Shown here: in pieces, positions 7,412 to 16,589 of the stretch
Layout of the letters: every line of letters begins with the position of its first letter
Numbering within the stretch: the first letter of the stretch is position 1
Assembly (NCBI GenBank): GCA_937139495.1
Contig: CAKZQC010000021.1
Span: 1 to 64,000 of the forward strand
Origin: an uncultured Saprospiraceae bacterium
GTDB lineage: Bacteria > Bacteroidota > Bacteroidia > Chitinophagales > Saprospiraceae
Reading direction: 5' to 3'
Length of the DNA: 64,000 bases
Notes under the pieces: model-generated
What the model was told of the DNA's origin: nothing
The model's database searches: none
What the model saw: the letters and a program-made list of their open reading frames with translations, nothing else
Translations under genes and position numbers: made by a program

Positions 7412-8077
7412 ATGAAACACCTTATTTTATTTGCCCTTTTAGCGTTAGGATTAGCCTTTGGTGGCTGCCAAAAAGAAGAAAAAGACTATTGCGAAAACGT
7501 TACCTGTTACAACGGTGGCGTATGCGATGATGGGCTGTGTGATTGCCCTCCAGGTACTAGCGGTTTTGATTGCTCCGTGAAAGACCTTTGCTACAATGTC
7601 GTTTGCCTAAACAATGGAATTTGCATTAATGGTACTTGTGATTGTCCAACAGGTTATACAGGAGCGAATTGTGGCACTGCAAAAACGCCTATTTCAATGT
7701 CTGTTTTAAGTATGACAGTCACAAAATATCCTGTTGTACAAACAGGAGGGGCTAGTTGGGATCTAAATGATGGAGCAGATGTATTTGTTACTTTTAGTAC
7801 AGGTACTACTGCCACCACAACAGAATTTAAATCAGGTTTCACGTACACAGATGTAACAGGTCAAGACTTACCATTTTCGACAGGATTCCCTGTTACGTTA
7901 AACAATAACGGCAACAACTACACCGTGGGACTTTGGGATTATGATGCAACTAGCTCCGATGATTACATGGTGGGTTTGAATTTCAATCCTAACACCTATC
8001 GCTCAGGCTTCCCTAGTACTCTAAACCTTGTTGTGTCAGACTTAGAAGTGGTACTAGACGTTCAATGGAATTTTTAA
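7412..8077 (+). CDS. Secreted lipoprotein with two EGF-like modules, 221 aa
   Basis: A lipoprotein signal peptide ends at the lipobox LAFGGC, with the modified cysteine at residue 19. Two six-cysteine EGF-like modules follow (CENVTCYNGGVCDDGLCDC and a second copy at about 57-88). The remaining 130 residues are Thr/Asn-rich and form a probable beta domain. EGF-like modules in Bacteroidota lipoproteins usually sit on surface-exposed proteins and mediate binding. The gene stands alone, 47 bases after the repressor gene, with no clear operon. Ligand and function are unknown. Confidence 0.75.
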   Translation: MKHLILFALLALGLAFGGCQKEEKDYCENVTCYNGGVCDDGLCDCPPGTSGFDCSVKDLCYNVVCLNNGICINGTCDCPTGYTGANCGTAKTPISMSVLSMTVTKYPVVQTGGASWDLNDGADVFVTFSTGTTATTTEFKSGFTYTDVTGQDLPFSTGFPVTLNNNGNNYTVGLWDYDATSSDDYMVGLNFNPNTYRSGFPSTLNLVVSDLEVVLDVQWNF

Positions 8078-8099
8078 TTATCAGCAAAAAAGAGGTACA

Positions 8100-8303
8100 G
8101 CCGTTAAGTGTGGGGCGGTTCTGTGGCTCATAACTCGTTGACAAAGAAAGAACTATAACAAAATACACACATTCACACTATACCCTATATATATAAAGGA
8201 AAAAAGAAGTACAAGCCCATACGCGCGAGGGCGTAAGTGGTTGATAATCAAATGATTGATTTTTGGACAGGACGAGGGAATCCTGCAACCCCGACTGTTA
8301 ATT
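8100..8303. other. Structured intergenic stretch with a possible tRNA-like T-arm fragment
   Basis: There is no ORF between 8078 and 8478. About 8261-8300 contains caggacgagggaatcctg, a stem with an 8-base loop reminiscent of an antisense tRNA T-arm, followed by ccccgactg and the perfect terminator at 8304-8335. A tandem gcgcgagggcg precedes it. This could be a small RNA, or the degenerate tRNA end that marks an element attachment site. I found no complete tRNA, tmRNA or riboswitch. It marks the boundary between the primase-bearing element and the defence island. Confidence 0.35.
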
Positions 8304-8342
8304 AGGAGTCTAAAATCATACGATTTTAGACTCCTTTTTTTG
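8304..8342 (+). terminator. Strong rho-independent terminator
   Basis: A perfect 14-bp stem (8304-8317 with 8322-8335), a 4-base loop and a run of T residues. Confidence 0.85.
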
Positions 8343-8478
8343 TTTCAATACGATGCTAGTCTATTTTTTTGTAAAAAATACATATATTAGTACTTCAGGC
8401 ATTACGATCGTTGAAAGTGACATTAAGATAGAGTAGCCTGTATTCCTACTTTTGAATCATTCTTATCCCCCCTATATT

Positions 8479-9081
8479 ATGGAGTACTTTTCCCTGTTCG
8501 CAGAACTTCACCTCTTGCAACAACTAGCATTTGGTTCATTTTTCTTTGCTGTCTTATTTGCAGTCTGCTTGACTGGATTCTCTTTTAAGGGCATAAAAAT
8601 CCTTAAAATCACTAATAAAAATACTATTAAGTTCTTCCAGCGGTTCTTCCCAATATTTATATTAATAACCGTTTTTCTTCTACTATTAATTAAGATATTT
8701 GTTGGAAAATCGCCTCTAAAAACAACGGCTGATTTATCAGAATGGGTTGGTTATTGGAAAATTACAGTAGTAGAGAAAGACACTGCTTTTCAAACTACCT
8801 TGGCAAAAACCTCAATCATAGAAGTAAAAGGTAAAAAGAAAATAAAGTTTAAAAATACAGGTTTTGGAGCTGTCACTTTTACTTACACAAACATAGATGA
8901 GAAAATAAGTGGGGATCAGAATTACAAGGTATTAAGTGGTCGGTACAACGAGAGCAAAGACATTAATCGACAATTCGAATTACATCTATTTGATAATAGT
9001 GAAAGTTTTGTTGCCAAAATATTTGATGAAAGTACCACAAAAAACAGCAACTTCACCATCTGGCATGGCACCAAAAAGTAA
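8479..9081 (+). CDS. Two-helix membrane protein with extracytoplasmic domain, 200 aa
   Basis: I start at the ATG at 8479; an upstream TTG at 8452 in the same frame is less likely. Hydrophobic segments lie at about residues 20-38 and 55-75, followed by a 125-residue mainly beta domain without cysteines (start EWVGYWKITV). The topology suggests an inner-membrane anchor with a soluble domain. No family is recognised. It lies at the left edge of the defence island and is separated from the next gene by 223 bases. Confidence 0.6.
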   Translation: MEYFSLFAELHLLQQLAFGSFFFAVLFAVCLTGFSFKGIKILKITNKNTIKFFQRFFPIFILITVFLLLLIKIFVGKSPLKTTADLSEWVGYWKITVVEKDTAFQTTLAKTSIIEVKGKKKIKFKNTGFGAVTFTYTNIDEKISGDQNYKVLSGRYNESKDINRQFELHLFDNSESFVAKIFDESTTKNSNFTIWHGTKK

Positions 9082-9304
9082 CCCTCCAAAAGCTATACAC
9101 TTTTGTTAAAAGCAATGAAATTTTAGAAAAGCATCATTTTTTTTTGTTTCTTTATCACATAAATAATGCAATATTATTAAACGTTTCGCATTATAATTGC
9201 ATTTAGTATACAAAAGCAACTTGATTTTTGAACCTATAAATAAAAATCACATACCACACGCCCGCCCTTAGATTCATAATAAATCAAAAAAATTGTACCA
9301 ACCT

Positions 9305-9865
9305 ATGGCAACAATTACTTCTAATAATTTTAGCAACCCGTTTCAGAACATCACTGGTGTAGCTTATGGTGTTTATGGCACTGCAAGCAATACCGATAGT
9401 CAAAAACTGATACCTAAAAGTATTGCTAGTTCAATTAAAGTATTGCTAGTTCTTTTATTTTTTCCAATTATTTGGATTGGGTTAGCGTGCTTTTTTTCTT
9501 ATTTGAAAAGAATAATCGAAAAAAGATGCAAGCAATTGCAAGATTTACAACTAAAAACAGATAAAGAATATAATGCTCTCAAAAAAGAGTATGAGTTACT
9601 ATATATATCAGGAGGGAGTAGAAAACTTCAAAATACTAAATTAGGCTTATTTCCTAGACTACTATTATTTCCACTTATTTCATTCATCAAGAGTACCGAT
9701 AATTTTACGTTAATATTAGCAAAAAAACTTTGCTTACTCCCAGAAGCTGTTACATATGAGCAATTATTAGTACAAGAAAAAAATAATCAACCGATCAAAG
9801 AATGGTTTGAAGAGGACGAAAACGAATTTGATTATGCTAAAGCAATGGCCTTGGGCGAATTATAG
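9305..9865 (+). CDS. Membrane protein upstream of a MazF/PemK-like toxin, 186 aa
   Basis: The first methionine, TTG at 9293, is doubtful; ATG at 9305 gives 186 residues. One membrane helix is clear at about residues 46-70, followed by a coiled-coil-like stretch and a second hydrophobic segment (about 118-140). The C-terminus is acidic (FEEDENEFDYAKAMALGEL). The toxin gene starts 18 bases after its stop. An acidic C-terminus is typical of MazE-type antitoxins, but a membrane helix is not, so this could be an unusual partner or a host gene next to the toxin by chance. Confidence 0.5.
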   Translation: MATITSNNFSNPFQNITGVAYGVYGTASNTDSQKLIPKSIASSIKVLLVLLFFPIIWIGLACFFSYLKRIIEKRCKQLQDLQLKTDKEYNALKKEYELLYISGGSRKLQNTKLGLFPRLLLFPLISFIKSTDNFTLILAKKLCLLPEAVTYEQLLVQEKNNQPIKEWFEEDENEFDYAKAMALGEL

Positions 9866-9883
9866 ACTACAATCTACTAAATT

Positions 9884-10204
9884 ATGCCCCAATATTCCCC
9901 TGGTGATGTAGTGCTTGCCGCTTTTCCATTCGAAGATACTTCCGATACCAAGCCTAGACCTGTCGTCATTATAGAAGCCTATCCAGATGCTTCTTATTCT
10001 TGTATGATTACGGGTACGAACAGAAGTCATCTAGACAAAGGTTTTTGGATACTCAAAGATTCAGACGATGGTAAAGCCATGAAACTAAAAAAAGACAGTT
10101 TTGTTAATGCCAATCGATGTACAGAAATTAAAAATTGTATGATTTTCAAGAAAATGGGTGAATGCCCTTTCATAGAAAAATTAGAACGCCTAATAAACGA
10201 ATAG
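9884..10204 (+). CDS. Type II toxin, PemK/MazF-like endoribonuclease family, 106 aa
   Basis: The N-terminus GDVVLAAFPFEDTSDTKPRPVVI is the hallmark of the PemK/MazF fold (G-D-V-V, then the KPRPV loop). The length (106 aa) is normal for the family. These toxins cleave mRNA at short sequences and are neutralised by a small antitoxin, usually encoded just upstream. The only gene directly upstream is a membrane protein, so a canonical antitoxin is not obvious. A hairpin terminator overlaps its stop codon. The family call is good; activity cannot be judged from sequence. Confidence 0.75.
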   Translation: MPQYSPGDVVLAAFPFEDTSDTKPRPVVIIEAYPDASYSCMITGTNRSHLDKGFWILKDSDDGKAMKLKKDSFVNANRCTEIKNCMIFKKMGECPFIEKLERLINE

Positions 10205-10226
10205 CTCCCTTTGGGAGCTATTTCTA
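10201..10226 (+). terminator. Terminator of the PemK/MazF-like gene
   Basis: A 9-bp stem (atagctccc / gggagctat), 3-base loop, then tttct; it overlaps the toxin stop codon. Confidence 0.7.
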
Positions 10227-10238
10227 CTTAAACTTATA

Positions 10239-10934
10239 TCAAGCCAACAAACACTCCAACCTCCTTTTCCATTTCTGCCAATCAGGCATTACTTTAGTTT
10301 GCAAATCAAAAAAACTTTGTGTGTGATTGGGGTGCAGCAAATGACACAACTCATGTACAATTACATATTCAATACAAGCCTTGGGTGCTTTGATCAACTC
10401 TGGATTTAGAATGATTTTTCCTTGAGGCGTACAGGATCCCCAACGGGTGGGCATATCTCTAAGCTGAATACTACTCGGAGCGACTCCATATTGTTTAAAT
10501 TTCTGAATTAATGGTTGACTAACTTCCAAAAATTTGATGGTGGCTCTAGCTCTATACCATTGCAACAATAAGTTCTTTGCTTTCGCTTTATCGTCTGTAA
10601 ATACCTCTAAATAACGCCCTTTATATTTCACCTTGTTTTCGTCCGAAAGTGTTACTTTGAGCAAATACTGCCGACCCAAATATAAATGAGTTTCGCCACT
10701 AATGTAACGACGCTTCACCAACTTGGGATGAAAGGTCAAAAAATGACTAAATTGTTTGATAATCCAAGGGGCACGTTTTCTTATTTTCGACCGAATCTTC
10801 GCTATTTCTGTATCTTTTGGGGCTTTGACTAACACTTCCATATCAGGTGTAACCGTTATCCCTAAAGATTTCCGATCCACAAAAGCAATTTGATATTCGA
10901 TTTCTTTAGAACCAAACTGAATCGTATCTATCAT
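10239..10934 (-). CDS. YgjP-like metallopeptidase-domain protein (UPF0066/WLM type), 231 aa
   Basis: The motif HELCHLLHPNH (residues 194-204) is the HExxH zinc site with further histidine ligands used by YgjP/DUF45 family proteins. The N-terminal half has the strand-rich YgjP layout. YgjP-type genes are found next to type I restriction genes in many genomes, and this one overlaps hsdR by 4 bases (10931-10934), so it is the last gene of the operon. E. coli YgjP is a UTP pyrophosphatase, so a nucleotide-related role is plausible. The family is confident; the function in the locus is unknown. Confidence 0.8.
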   Translation of the reverse strand: MIDTIQFGSKEIEYQIAFVDRKSLGITVTPDMEVLVKAPKDTEIAKIRSKIRKRAPWIIKQFSHFLTFHPKLVKRRYISGETHLYLGRQYLLKVTLSDENKVKYKGRYLEVFTDDKAKAKNLLLQWYRARATIKFLEVSQPLIQKFKQYGVAPSSIQLRDMPTRWGSCTPQGKIILNPELIKAPKACIEYVIVHELCHLLHPNHTQSFFDLQTKVMPDWQKWKRRLECLLA

Positions 10935-13900
10935 TGGCTATATCTAATTTTGGCTACTTCTATAATCTGTTCCGCTATTGTATCTATCTCCTCAAAACTC
11001 AAGGCTAGTTGGTATTTTTGCTTGACTTCATCTATTAGAAAATCACCAATTTCAAAAATCATTTTCTTAGGAATATCTACATTTTTTGTCCAATCTACGA
11101 CTAAGTACTTGTTGACGATAGCATCTGTGGCTAAGGCTATTTCTGCTGCTATTTTTTTGCGAAATTCGCTATCCGACAATTTTTCTTTGAGGTGTTCGAT
11201 CGTAATCCCATAAAACGCTCTCGCTACTTCTTTATCCGCTAGTATAGCGGGCACAGAACTGTCGGTGCGAGATAGTACTTTTTGCATAATATCTTTTACG
11301 CTATTCAGGTATTGCGATTCATTGATTCTTTTCTCCTCAAAATCTCGAATAGTATCCAATAACATCTCCGAAAATTTGCGATAAAAAGCAGGGTCTTCTT
11401 CCATCTTTTCAGAAATATGCTTGGACGTTCTAGAGGCAATTTTATCCGCCTTGGCTCTGGTTCCGATTGTTTTTTCGACCTCTTCCTCAAAAGCATCTTT
11501 GTCAAATATATTGACCAACTCAATAATTACTTCTACTCCTTCTGTCGTGATATGTGTATCAATCAATTTTTGAATTTGACCTTCATACTTTTTATAATCA
11601 ATCTTATCGGAGTACAGTTGTGCTACTGCTTTTCTTAGTTTCATAAAAAAAGCAAAATCAGCCTTGTAGGTAGCTATCTCTTGCGGCTTGGTTGCGTTAT
11701 GAAATTCGATAGAGGACAATGCCATCTTAAGAATGCGGGCGTACGCTCCTATCTTGTCATAGAATACCGCTCGTATTGCCTCATCTTTCAATAGTTGTTG
11801 ATAGGCTTCTATGTCTTTTTTGTTGGTAATAGATTTGAATATATCCCACAACTCACTGTGCTTCTGTGCCAGCTTTTTTACTTCTTCTTTGATGTCCGTC
11901 AAAGTGCCTGCTAGGTCGCCTTCGTCAAAATCATCAAAAGAGGCATACAAATCCAAGGCTTCGTCCAGAGCACCCAATACACCATAATAATCAATAATAT
12001 ACCCATAATCTTTGTCGGGGTGTACTCTATTGACTCTTGCTATGGCTTGTAGCAAGGTGTGCCCTTTTAGGTTTCTTGTCAAATATAATACGGTATTGCA
12101 GGGGGCATCAAACCCCGTCAATAGCTTATCGACTACAATAATTAATTCTGGATTAGGAGTATTGGTGTACCGATTGACTACATTCTTTTGGTACTTTTTG
12201 GGGGTGCCATGCTCGTCCATCATTTGCTTCCAAAATGCCTTGACTTTGTCGGAAGACTTGCCGTAGGCACTGTCCTCTCCTTCTCGATCGTCGGGCGCCG
12301 AAATCACTAATTCTGATGTAACGATTCCTATTTCGTCTAGAAAGTTTTTGTACTTCACTGCCGTTTCTTTATTGGACGTGACCAATTGCCCTTTGAAACC
12401 TGTCCCCTGAAAGTTTTGCCGATAATGAATACTAATATCCCAACACTGGGCATAGATTTTTTGCTCCGCTTGGTTGAGCTGATCGGCACGACTAAATTTC
12501 TTTTTCAAGTCCTTTTTTTCGTAGTCGTTCAGTGGCTCCGATATCATCGAAAAATAATGATCAATTGGCGTCGAATTGACTTGTTGTTTGGCATACCTGC
12601 CCTCATACAACAACGGCACCACTGCTTTGTCTCTGACCGCTTTATCGACTGTATAATAGTCAATCAATTTACCGCCAAAACGGTTCATCGTGCTTTTGTC
12701 TTTCTTGAAAAGGGGTGTTCCTGTCAAGGCAATAAAACAAGCATTGGGCAGCGTTTTTTGCATACTAATATTGAATGTACCATGCTGCGTGCGGTGTCCT
12801 TCATCGACCAATACAAAAATATTGGGACTCGTCAACGGCTCTTTTATCTTTTTGACTGCTGTCTCAAACTTGTTGATAATTGCCGTAATAACGGCATCAC
12901 TGTTACTTTTGAGCAGTGTGACGAGCTTGGCACCTGTAGCCGCATTCTCCACGGGCAGCCCACATTTTTGAAAGGTCTTGGTGATTTGTTCGTCCAAATC
13001 CGTTCGGTCGGTGACCAATATAATTTTAGGATTTTTGATGTTTTTTTCCAACGCAATCGCTTGGGCTAGCATCACCATCGTCAGTGATTTGCCGCTTCCT
13101 TGGGTGTGCCATATCACTCCGCCTTGGCGCTTGCCTCCTTGTAGTGGACGCACCAAATCCATCGTCTTGACTATCGCAAAATATTGTTGGTAGCGAGCTA
13201 CTTTTTTGATGCCATTGTCAAATACCGTAAAATTGAACACAAAATCCAACAGCCGATCTGGACGACACAAGCCATACAAATAAACATCTTGTTCGGTTAC
13301 CAAAACGGACTCCATTGCCAAGGCATCAAAAGCAGCTCGAACATATCCAAACCGCTCTCCAAAAAGCTGCTCTTTGACCGCTTCCGAAAGCGGTCTGTTT
13401 TTCAATGCCAATAAGGTATTGTCATATTCTTTTTGAGCCGTGTCACTTTTGAATTTCTCTTCCCAATGCGACCAAAATTTTTCGGGGGTGCCATTGGTGC
13501 CATATCGCCCTACATTGGTGGCAACACTCAACAACAGTTGTGCGTATTTGTATAGGTTTCGGATACCATCTTCTTGCTGATTGCGCAAGTGCTGCGAAAT
13601 CGCTTGTGCTATCGGCTGCTTCATATCGGGTCGCTTGCACTCTATCACCGACAAGGGAATACCATTGACAAACAGTACAATATCGGGTCGATAATGCTCC
13701 TTGGAGCCATTGCGCAGCACGCTATACTCTTCCGACACATGGAATACATTATTCGCTGGATTTTTGAAGTCGATATAGTGCAGCGTAAAACTCTTTTTGT
13801 CGCCTGCTATCGACTGTTCTAGGGCGAGCCCCAACGTTAGCAAATCATATACTTTCTGAACCGTGCTGGCGTAGCCTTCTACCACCGTTATTTCTCGTAG

Positions 13901-14143
13901 TGCTCGTATGGCAGTAGCGATATTGGCAGCTGAAAAATCGCCTGTGCGAGTGGACGAAATCCGTGTTTGATTGATCTTATGCAGTTGCTCGCGCAATACT
14001 TCTTCTAGCAGTACTCCAGAAGTCTTGCCTCCTCTAGCCGCCAAACAAGCCGTTGGGCTCAAGTAGGTATAGCCCATATTGATCAACAATTGTAGGGCGG
14101 GTATCTGCGAAATATGGTCTTCTTGGAACGAGGGCGTTTTCAT
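10931..14143 (-). CDS. hsdR: Type I restriction enzyme, endonuclease/translocase subunit HsdR
   Basis: The 1070-residue length and motif order fit HsdR. An N-terminal PD-(D/E)xK nuclease site is visible (D154, E168, K170 in ECK). The SF2 translocase follows: Walker A GSGKS with K352, DEAH-like DEGH at 447-450, TGTP near 474, and the motif VI region QAIARVNR near 710. The C-terminal region is helical, as expected for HsdM interaction. The enzyme translocates DNA and cuts unmethylated DNA. The gene lies downstream of the effector-like DUF5706 gene, separated from hsdM and hsdS by the inserted cyclase/effector genes. Confidence 0.92.
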   Translation of the reverse strand: MKTPSFQEDHISQIPALQLLINMGYTYLSPTACLAARGGKTSGVLLEEVLREQLHKINQTRISSTRTGDFSAANIATAIRALREITVVEGYASTVQKVYDLLTLGLALEQSIAGDKKSFTLHYIDFKNPANNVFHVSEEYSVLRNGSKEHYRPDIVLFVNGIPLSVIECKRPDMKQPIAQAISQHLRNQQEDGIRNLYKYAQLLLSVATNVGRYGTNGTPEKFWSHWEEKFKSDTAQKEYDNTLLALKNRPLSEAVKEQLFGERFGYVRAAFDALAMESVLVTEQDVYLYGLCRPDRLLDFVFNFTVFDNGIKKVARYQQYFAIVKTMDLVRPLQGGKRQGGVIWHTQGSGKSLTMVMLAQAIALEKNIKNPKIILVTDRTDLDEQITKTFQKCGLPVENAATGAKLVTLLKSNSDAVITAIINKFETAVKKIKEPLTSPNIFVLVDEGHRTQHGTFNISMQKTLPNACFIALTGTPLFKKDKSTMNRFGGKLIDYYTVDKAVRDKAVVPLLYEGRYAKQQVNSTPIDHYFSMISEPLNDYEKKDLKKKFSRADQLNQAEQKIYAQCWDISIHYRQNFQGTGFKGQLVTSNKETAVKYKNFLDEIGIVTSELVISAPDDREGEDSAYGKSSDKVKAFWKQMMDEHGTPKKYQKNVVNRYTNTPNPELIIVVDKLLTGFDAPCNTVLYLTRNLKGHTLLQAIARVNRVHPDKDYGYIIDYYGVLGALDEALDLYASFDDFDEGDLAGTLTDIKEEVKKLAQKHSELWDIFKSITNKKDIEAYQQLLKDEAIRAVFYDKIGAYARILKMALSSIEFHNATKPQEIATYKADFAFFMKLRKAVAQLYSDKIDYKKYEGQIQKLIDTHITTEGVEVIIELVNIFDKDAFEEEVEKTIGTRAKADKIASRTSKHISEKMEEDPAFYRKFSEMLLDTIRDFEEKRINESQYLNSVKDIMQKVLSRTDSSVPAILADKEVARAFYGITIEHLKEKLSDSEFRKKIAAEIALATDAIVNKYLVVDWTKNVDIPKKMIFEIGDFLIDEVKQKYQLALSFEEIDTIAEQIIEVAKIRYSQ

Positions 14144-14166
14144 GTTCTTTTTGTTTTTATGCTTTT

Positions 14167-14706
14167 TTAATTTTTACGAAAATTTACTACTATTGACCTC
14201 AAGCCTAATAGTATTGCTACTGGCAAGAAAACACCGAATAATGTTGCCCAAACAGCTATAGAAAAATGGCTATATTTTCTACTGGCTACTTTTGAGATTT
14301 GTATTATTTGCCCAGTTAAGTTTTTATCTAATAGTGAAGCTTCATCAAAAACTTCACAGGTAATACCTTCATAAACTTTCTTACTATCCAATTCTTTTAG
14401 ATGTTCAAAGTAAATCATATTTTCTTCTCCACCTTTAATCTTAGCAAATCCAATTCCTTCTTTCACTATGTTTAATTTTGGAATCATAGAAAGCAGCGAT
14501 ACCATCGTTGAAACTATTAATAAAACAATAGACAAGATTACCCACCACCAAAAAGCAGGATTAACTTCTACCACTTTAGTTCCTAAAAGTGCCGTAAGCC
14601 CAAATATAGAAGCTCCATTAAAAGCAATTAAACCTGTATTTTTAGCTTCTGCAAATTTTAACCATTCTGTCACGTTTTGCAATACGATTAGTAAATCACT
14701 ATTCAT
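14167..14706 (-). CDS. DUF5706/PycTM-like membrane effector, 179 aa
   Basis: The N-terminus WLKFAEAKNTGLIAFNGASI (residues 15-34) matches the conserved start of the DUF5706/PycTM family (Pfam PF18967), in which a helix is followed by a membrane span. Hydrophobic segments at about 24-44, 53-73 and 148-172 suggest three membrane helices with a 75-residue soluble loop. In Pycsar systems the PycTM effector is activated by cyclic pyrimidine nucleotides made by PycC and damages the membrane. Its gene follows the two cyclase genes with 6 bases of spacing, which fits that pairing. I see no separate nucleotide-binding domain; the loop may bind the signal. Confidence 0.78.
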   Translation of the reverse strand: MNSDLLIVLQNVTEWLKFAEAKNTGLIAFNGASIFGLTALLGTKVVEVNPAFWWWVILSIVLLIVSTMVSLLSMIPKLNIVKEGIGFAKIKGGEENMIYFEHLKELDSKKVYEGITCEVFDEASLLDKNLTGQIIQISKVASRKYSHFSIAVWATLFGVFLPVAILLGLRSIVVNFRKN

Positions 14707-14712
14707 AGTTTG

Positions 14713-15699
14713 TTAATTTATTTTCCAAAAGAAATCTCCACTATACACCTTGGATTGAACGTTCTTAATATGCTGTTTTACTTCTGTCCACAAATTATTT
14801 TTTATGCTATAACGATTAGGGCAATCTCTTCTAAATCCTTGGTACACTTCATTAGTTATTAAGATTGGCTGAAACTCTATTTCTCTAGTTTTTTTCTCAA
14901 AGCTAATTAATTTCCCACCTGTCAAATATAGTTTGCCATTATTATCTGTACAAACTCGACTTGCAAAGTCCGCTGGTGTCATTTCTTTAATTGTTTCATT
15001 ATTACTGTAAAGAGAATTATTTTGGGGTTTTGTAGAATTTGGATACATTGACAGAGAATTCATACCTGTGATATAAAAATAATTATAAGCATGCCACTTA
15101 ACTAAGTAATAATCTTCGGTAATTGTTTTATTAGCTTTATCAGTCAATCTAGAAGCAATATTGGCAGGATTACCAACCCATACTAGTCCTTTATTTTCTG
15201 TTCTTTCTACTCCCTGTTTCCCTAAACCTACCTTGATTACTTTCAATTCTCCATAATCAATGCCTATACCGCATTTGAAGTTAACATTGTTAAAGTGTTT
15301 CGTCATGATATTCCGACTAACATGATTTATTGAAACAGCACAATCAATGGCATTCTTAAAGCAATTTTCGATAGGAAAAACGATCATCACTCTGTCGCCT
15401 ATTATGTTGCGTACAGAACCGCCGTGATGATGAGCCGCTTTGATAACTGCTTTAGTAAATGCCGTGTAAATTTTACCCATTATTTTAACTCCATACTGTT
15501 GAGACATCGTAACAGAATCTCTTATATCTACGAATAAAACACAAGTAGAAATGGTTTGTCCTTTCTTGACTTCTCCTCGCTCAAAGGTTAATCCAGATTT
15601 CTCTGAACTCGGAACAGTACGAGTAGCACTGTACTCAAAACCTGTGTTAAGAATATCTGCTACATCTTCGTCTATTCTTTTTATTAATTCATTGACCAT
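14713..15699 (-). CDS. Class III nucleotide cyclase 1 (PycC-like), 328 aa
   Basis: The catalytic domain (about residues 45-200) has both metal-binding aspartates, D58 in VLFVDIRDS and D102 in IIGDRVMIVF, and the transition-state Asn/Arg pair N180 and R184 in WVGNPANIASRL. The C-terminal ~130 residues are unassigned. There is no membrane or sensory domain, which is typical of Pycsar cyclases. The stop lies 6 bases from the DUF5706 gene and the start 3 bases from the second cyclase. Whether it makes cCMP, cUMP, cAMP or cGMP cannot be decided without structural comparison of the specificity residues. Confidence 0.78.
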   Translation of the reverse strand: MVNELIKRIDEDVADILNTGFEYSATRTVPSSEKSGLTFERGEVKKGQTISTCVLFVDIRDSVTMSQQYGVKIMGKIYTAFTKAVIKAAHHHGGSVRNIIGDRVMIVFPIENCFKNAIDCAVSINHVSRNIMTKHFNNVNFKCGIGIDYGELKVIKVGLGKQGVERTENKGLVWVGNPANIASRLTDKANKTITEDYYLVKWHAYNYFYITGMNSLSMYPNSTKPQNNSLYSNNETIKEMTPADFASRVCTDNNGKLYLTGGKLISFEKKTREIEFQPILITNEVYQGFRRDCPNRYSIKNNLWTEVKQHIKNVQSKVYSGDFFWKIN

Positions 15700-15702
15700 C
15701 TA

Positions 15703-16551
15703 CTAGTATTTATAAGTTAGCTGCAAGGCTGAATGTGATTTGAAGTCAACCCCTTTGAGGTTTTCAATTTTAGTTTTTGTTTCTTCCCATATTTCTTTCC
15801 TTCTCTCATAGTTATTGATTTTTCTGAGCTGAGGAGGAATAGGGCTATCATAAGCCATAGTCAGTATAGAATTACTCCTAAGAGGAGGAGCAACAATACG
15901 AGGACTATCAAAGTCTCTTTCCGATTGATTCTTCATTTCCAATTCACTATAATAATTAATCGTTTCTCCTTTGCTAATAGATTCTAATCGAAATAATTCT
16001 GTTAGTGGTTTTCCTATCATGGTGTACTCTTCATAGAGTCCCGTCTTGTTTTCGAAATAGTTTATTTCTCCACGATGAATAGCTACCTTACTAGAATATT
16101 TTGTATTTCTGGTTTTCTTAATAATTTCTTTGGCACAGTCATATCCTGATTTGGTATTTTGCTGAATACTCACCTTCCTAAACGGCGCGCCAAATACACA
16201 AATAATTCCATCGCCCATAATTTTGTCTATCTCTCCACCATATTCTTGAATAGTGGGTATTATAATATCATAATATTGGTCGAAATAATTTCCTATATCC
16301 TTCCCTGACAGACTCGAAAATCTCGTTGAGAAATCACAAACATCAATATACAGAAGGACAACTTCTGTGGAAACTCCTTCTTTGAAGTAGGGAACAAAAG
16401 ATGGCTCAATATTTTGTAGTGAAAAATTAAGCGTCTTTCTATCTTTCCCTAGATTAAACCCCTCGTTTAGTTGACGGGAATATCGTGCTAAACGGCTTTG
16501 TTCGTTACCGTACTTTTGATGTAAACTTCCTATTAACTGTAAATTTGCCAT
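15703..16551 (-). CDS. Class III nucleotide cyclase 2 (variant, PycC-like), 282 aa
   Basis: Both metal aspartates are present (D70 in LLYIDVCDFS and D114 in IMGDGIICVFG). The motif that normally carries the transition-state Asn/Arg (G-x3-N-x3-R) reads GKPLTELFR, giving T184 in the Asn position and R188. The two halves of a cyclase active site come from both partners, so this protein could be a variant partner of cyclase 1 or a separate homodimer. The last 80 residues are unassigned. It lies 38 bases after hsdS and 3 bases before cyclase 1. No sensor domain is visible. Confidence 0.72.
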   Translation of the reverse strand: MANLQLIGSLHQKYGNEQSRLARYSRQLNEGFNLGKDRKTLNFSLQNIEPSFVPYFKEGVSTEVVLLYIDVCDFSTRFSSLSGKDIGNYFDQYYDIIIPTIQEYGGEIDKIMGDGIICVFGAPFRKVSIQQNTKSGYDCAKEIIKKTRNTKYSSKVAIHRGEINYFENKTGLYEEYTMIGKPLTELFRLESISKGETINYYSELEMKNQSERDFDSPRIVAPPLRSNSILTMAYDSPIPPQLRKINNYERRKEIWEETKTKIENLKGVDFKSHSALQLTYKY

Positions 16552-16589
16552 GGATTAAAATTTATTGTGATTTAATTAATACTTAGCAC

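Noticed and set aside
8200..8300. tmRNA, cobalamin riboswitch or SRP RNA in the 8.2-kb spacer
   Set aside because: None of the conserved cores could be found. Only a T-arm-like stem and a terminator remain.
12386..13069. Long + strand ORF (227 aa) inside hsdR
   Set aside because: It is antisense to hsdR, which has clear motifs, and its composition is not that of a real protein.
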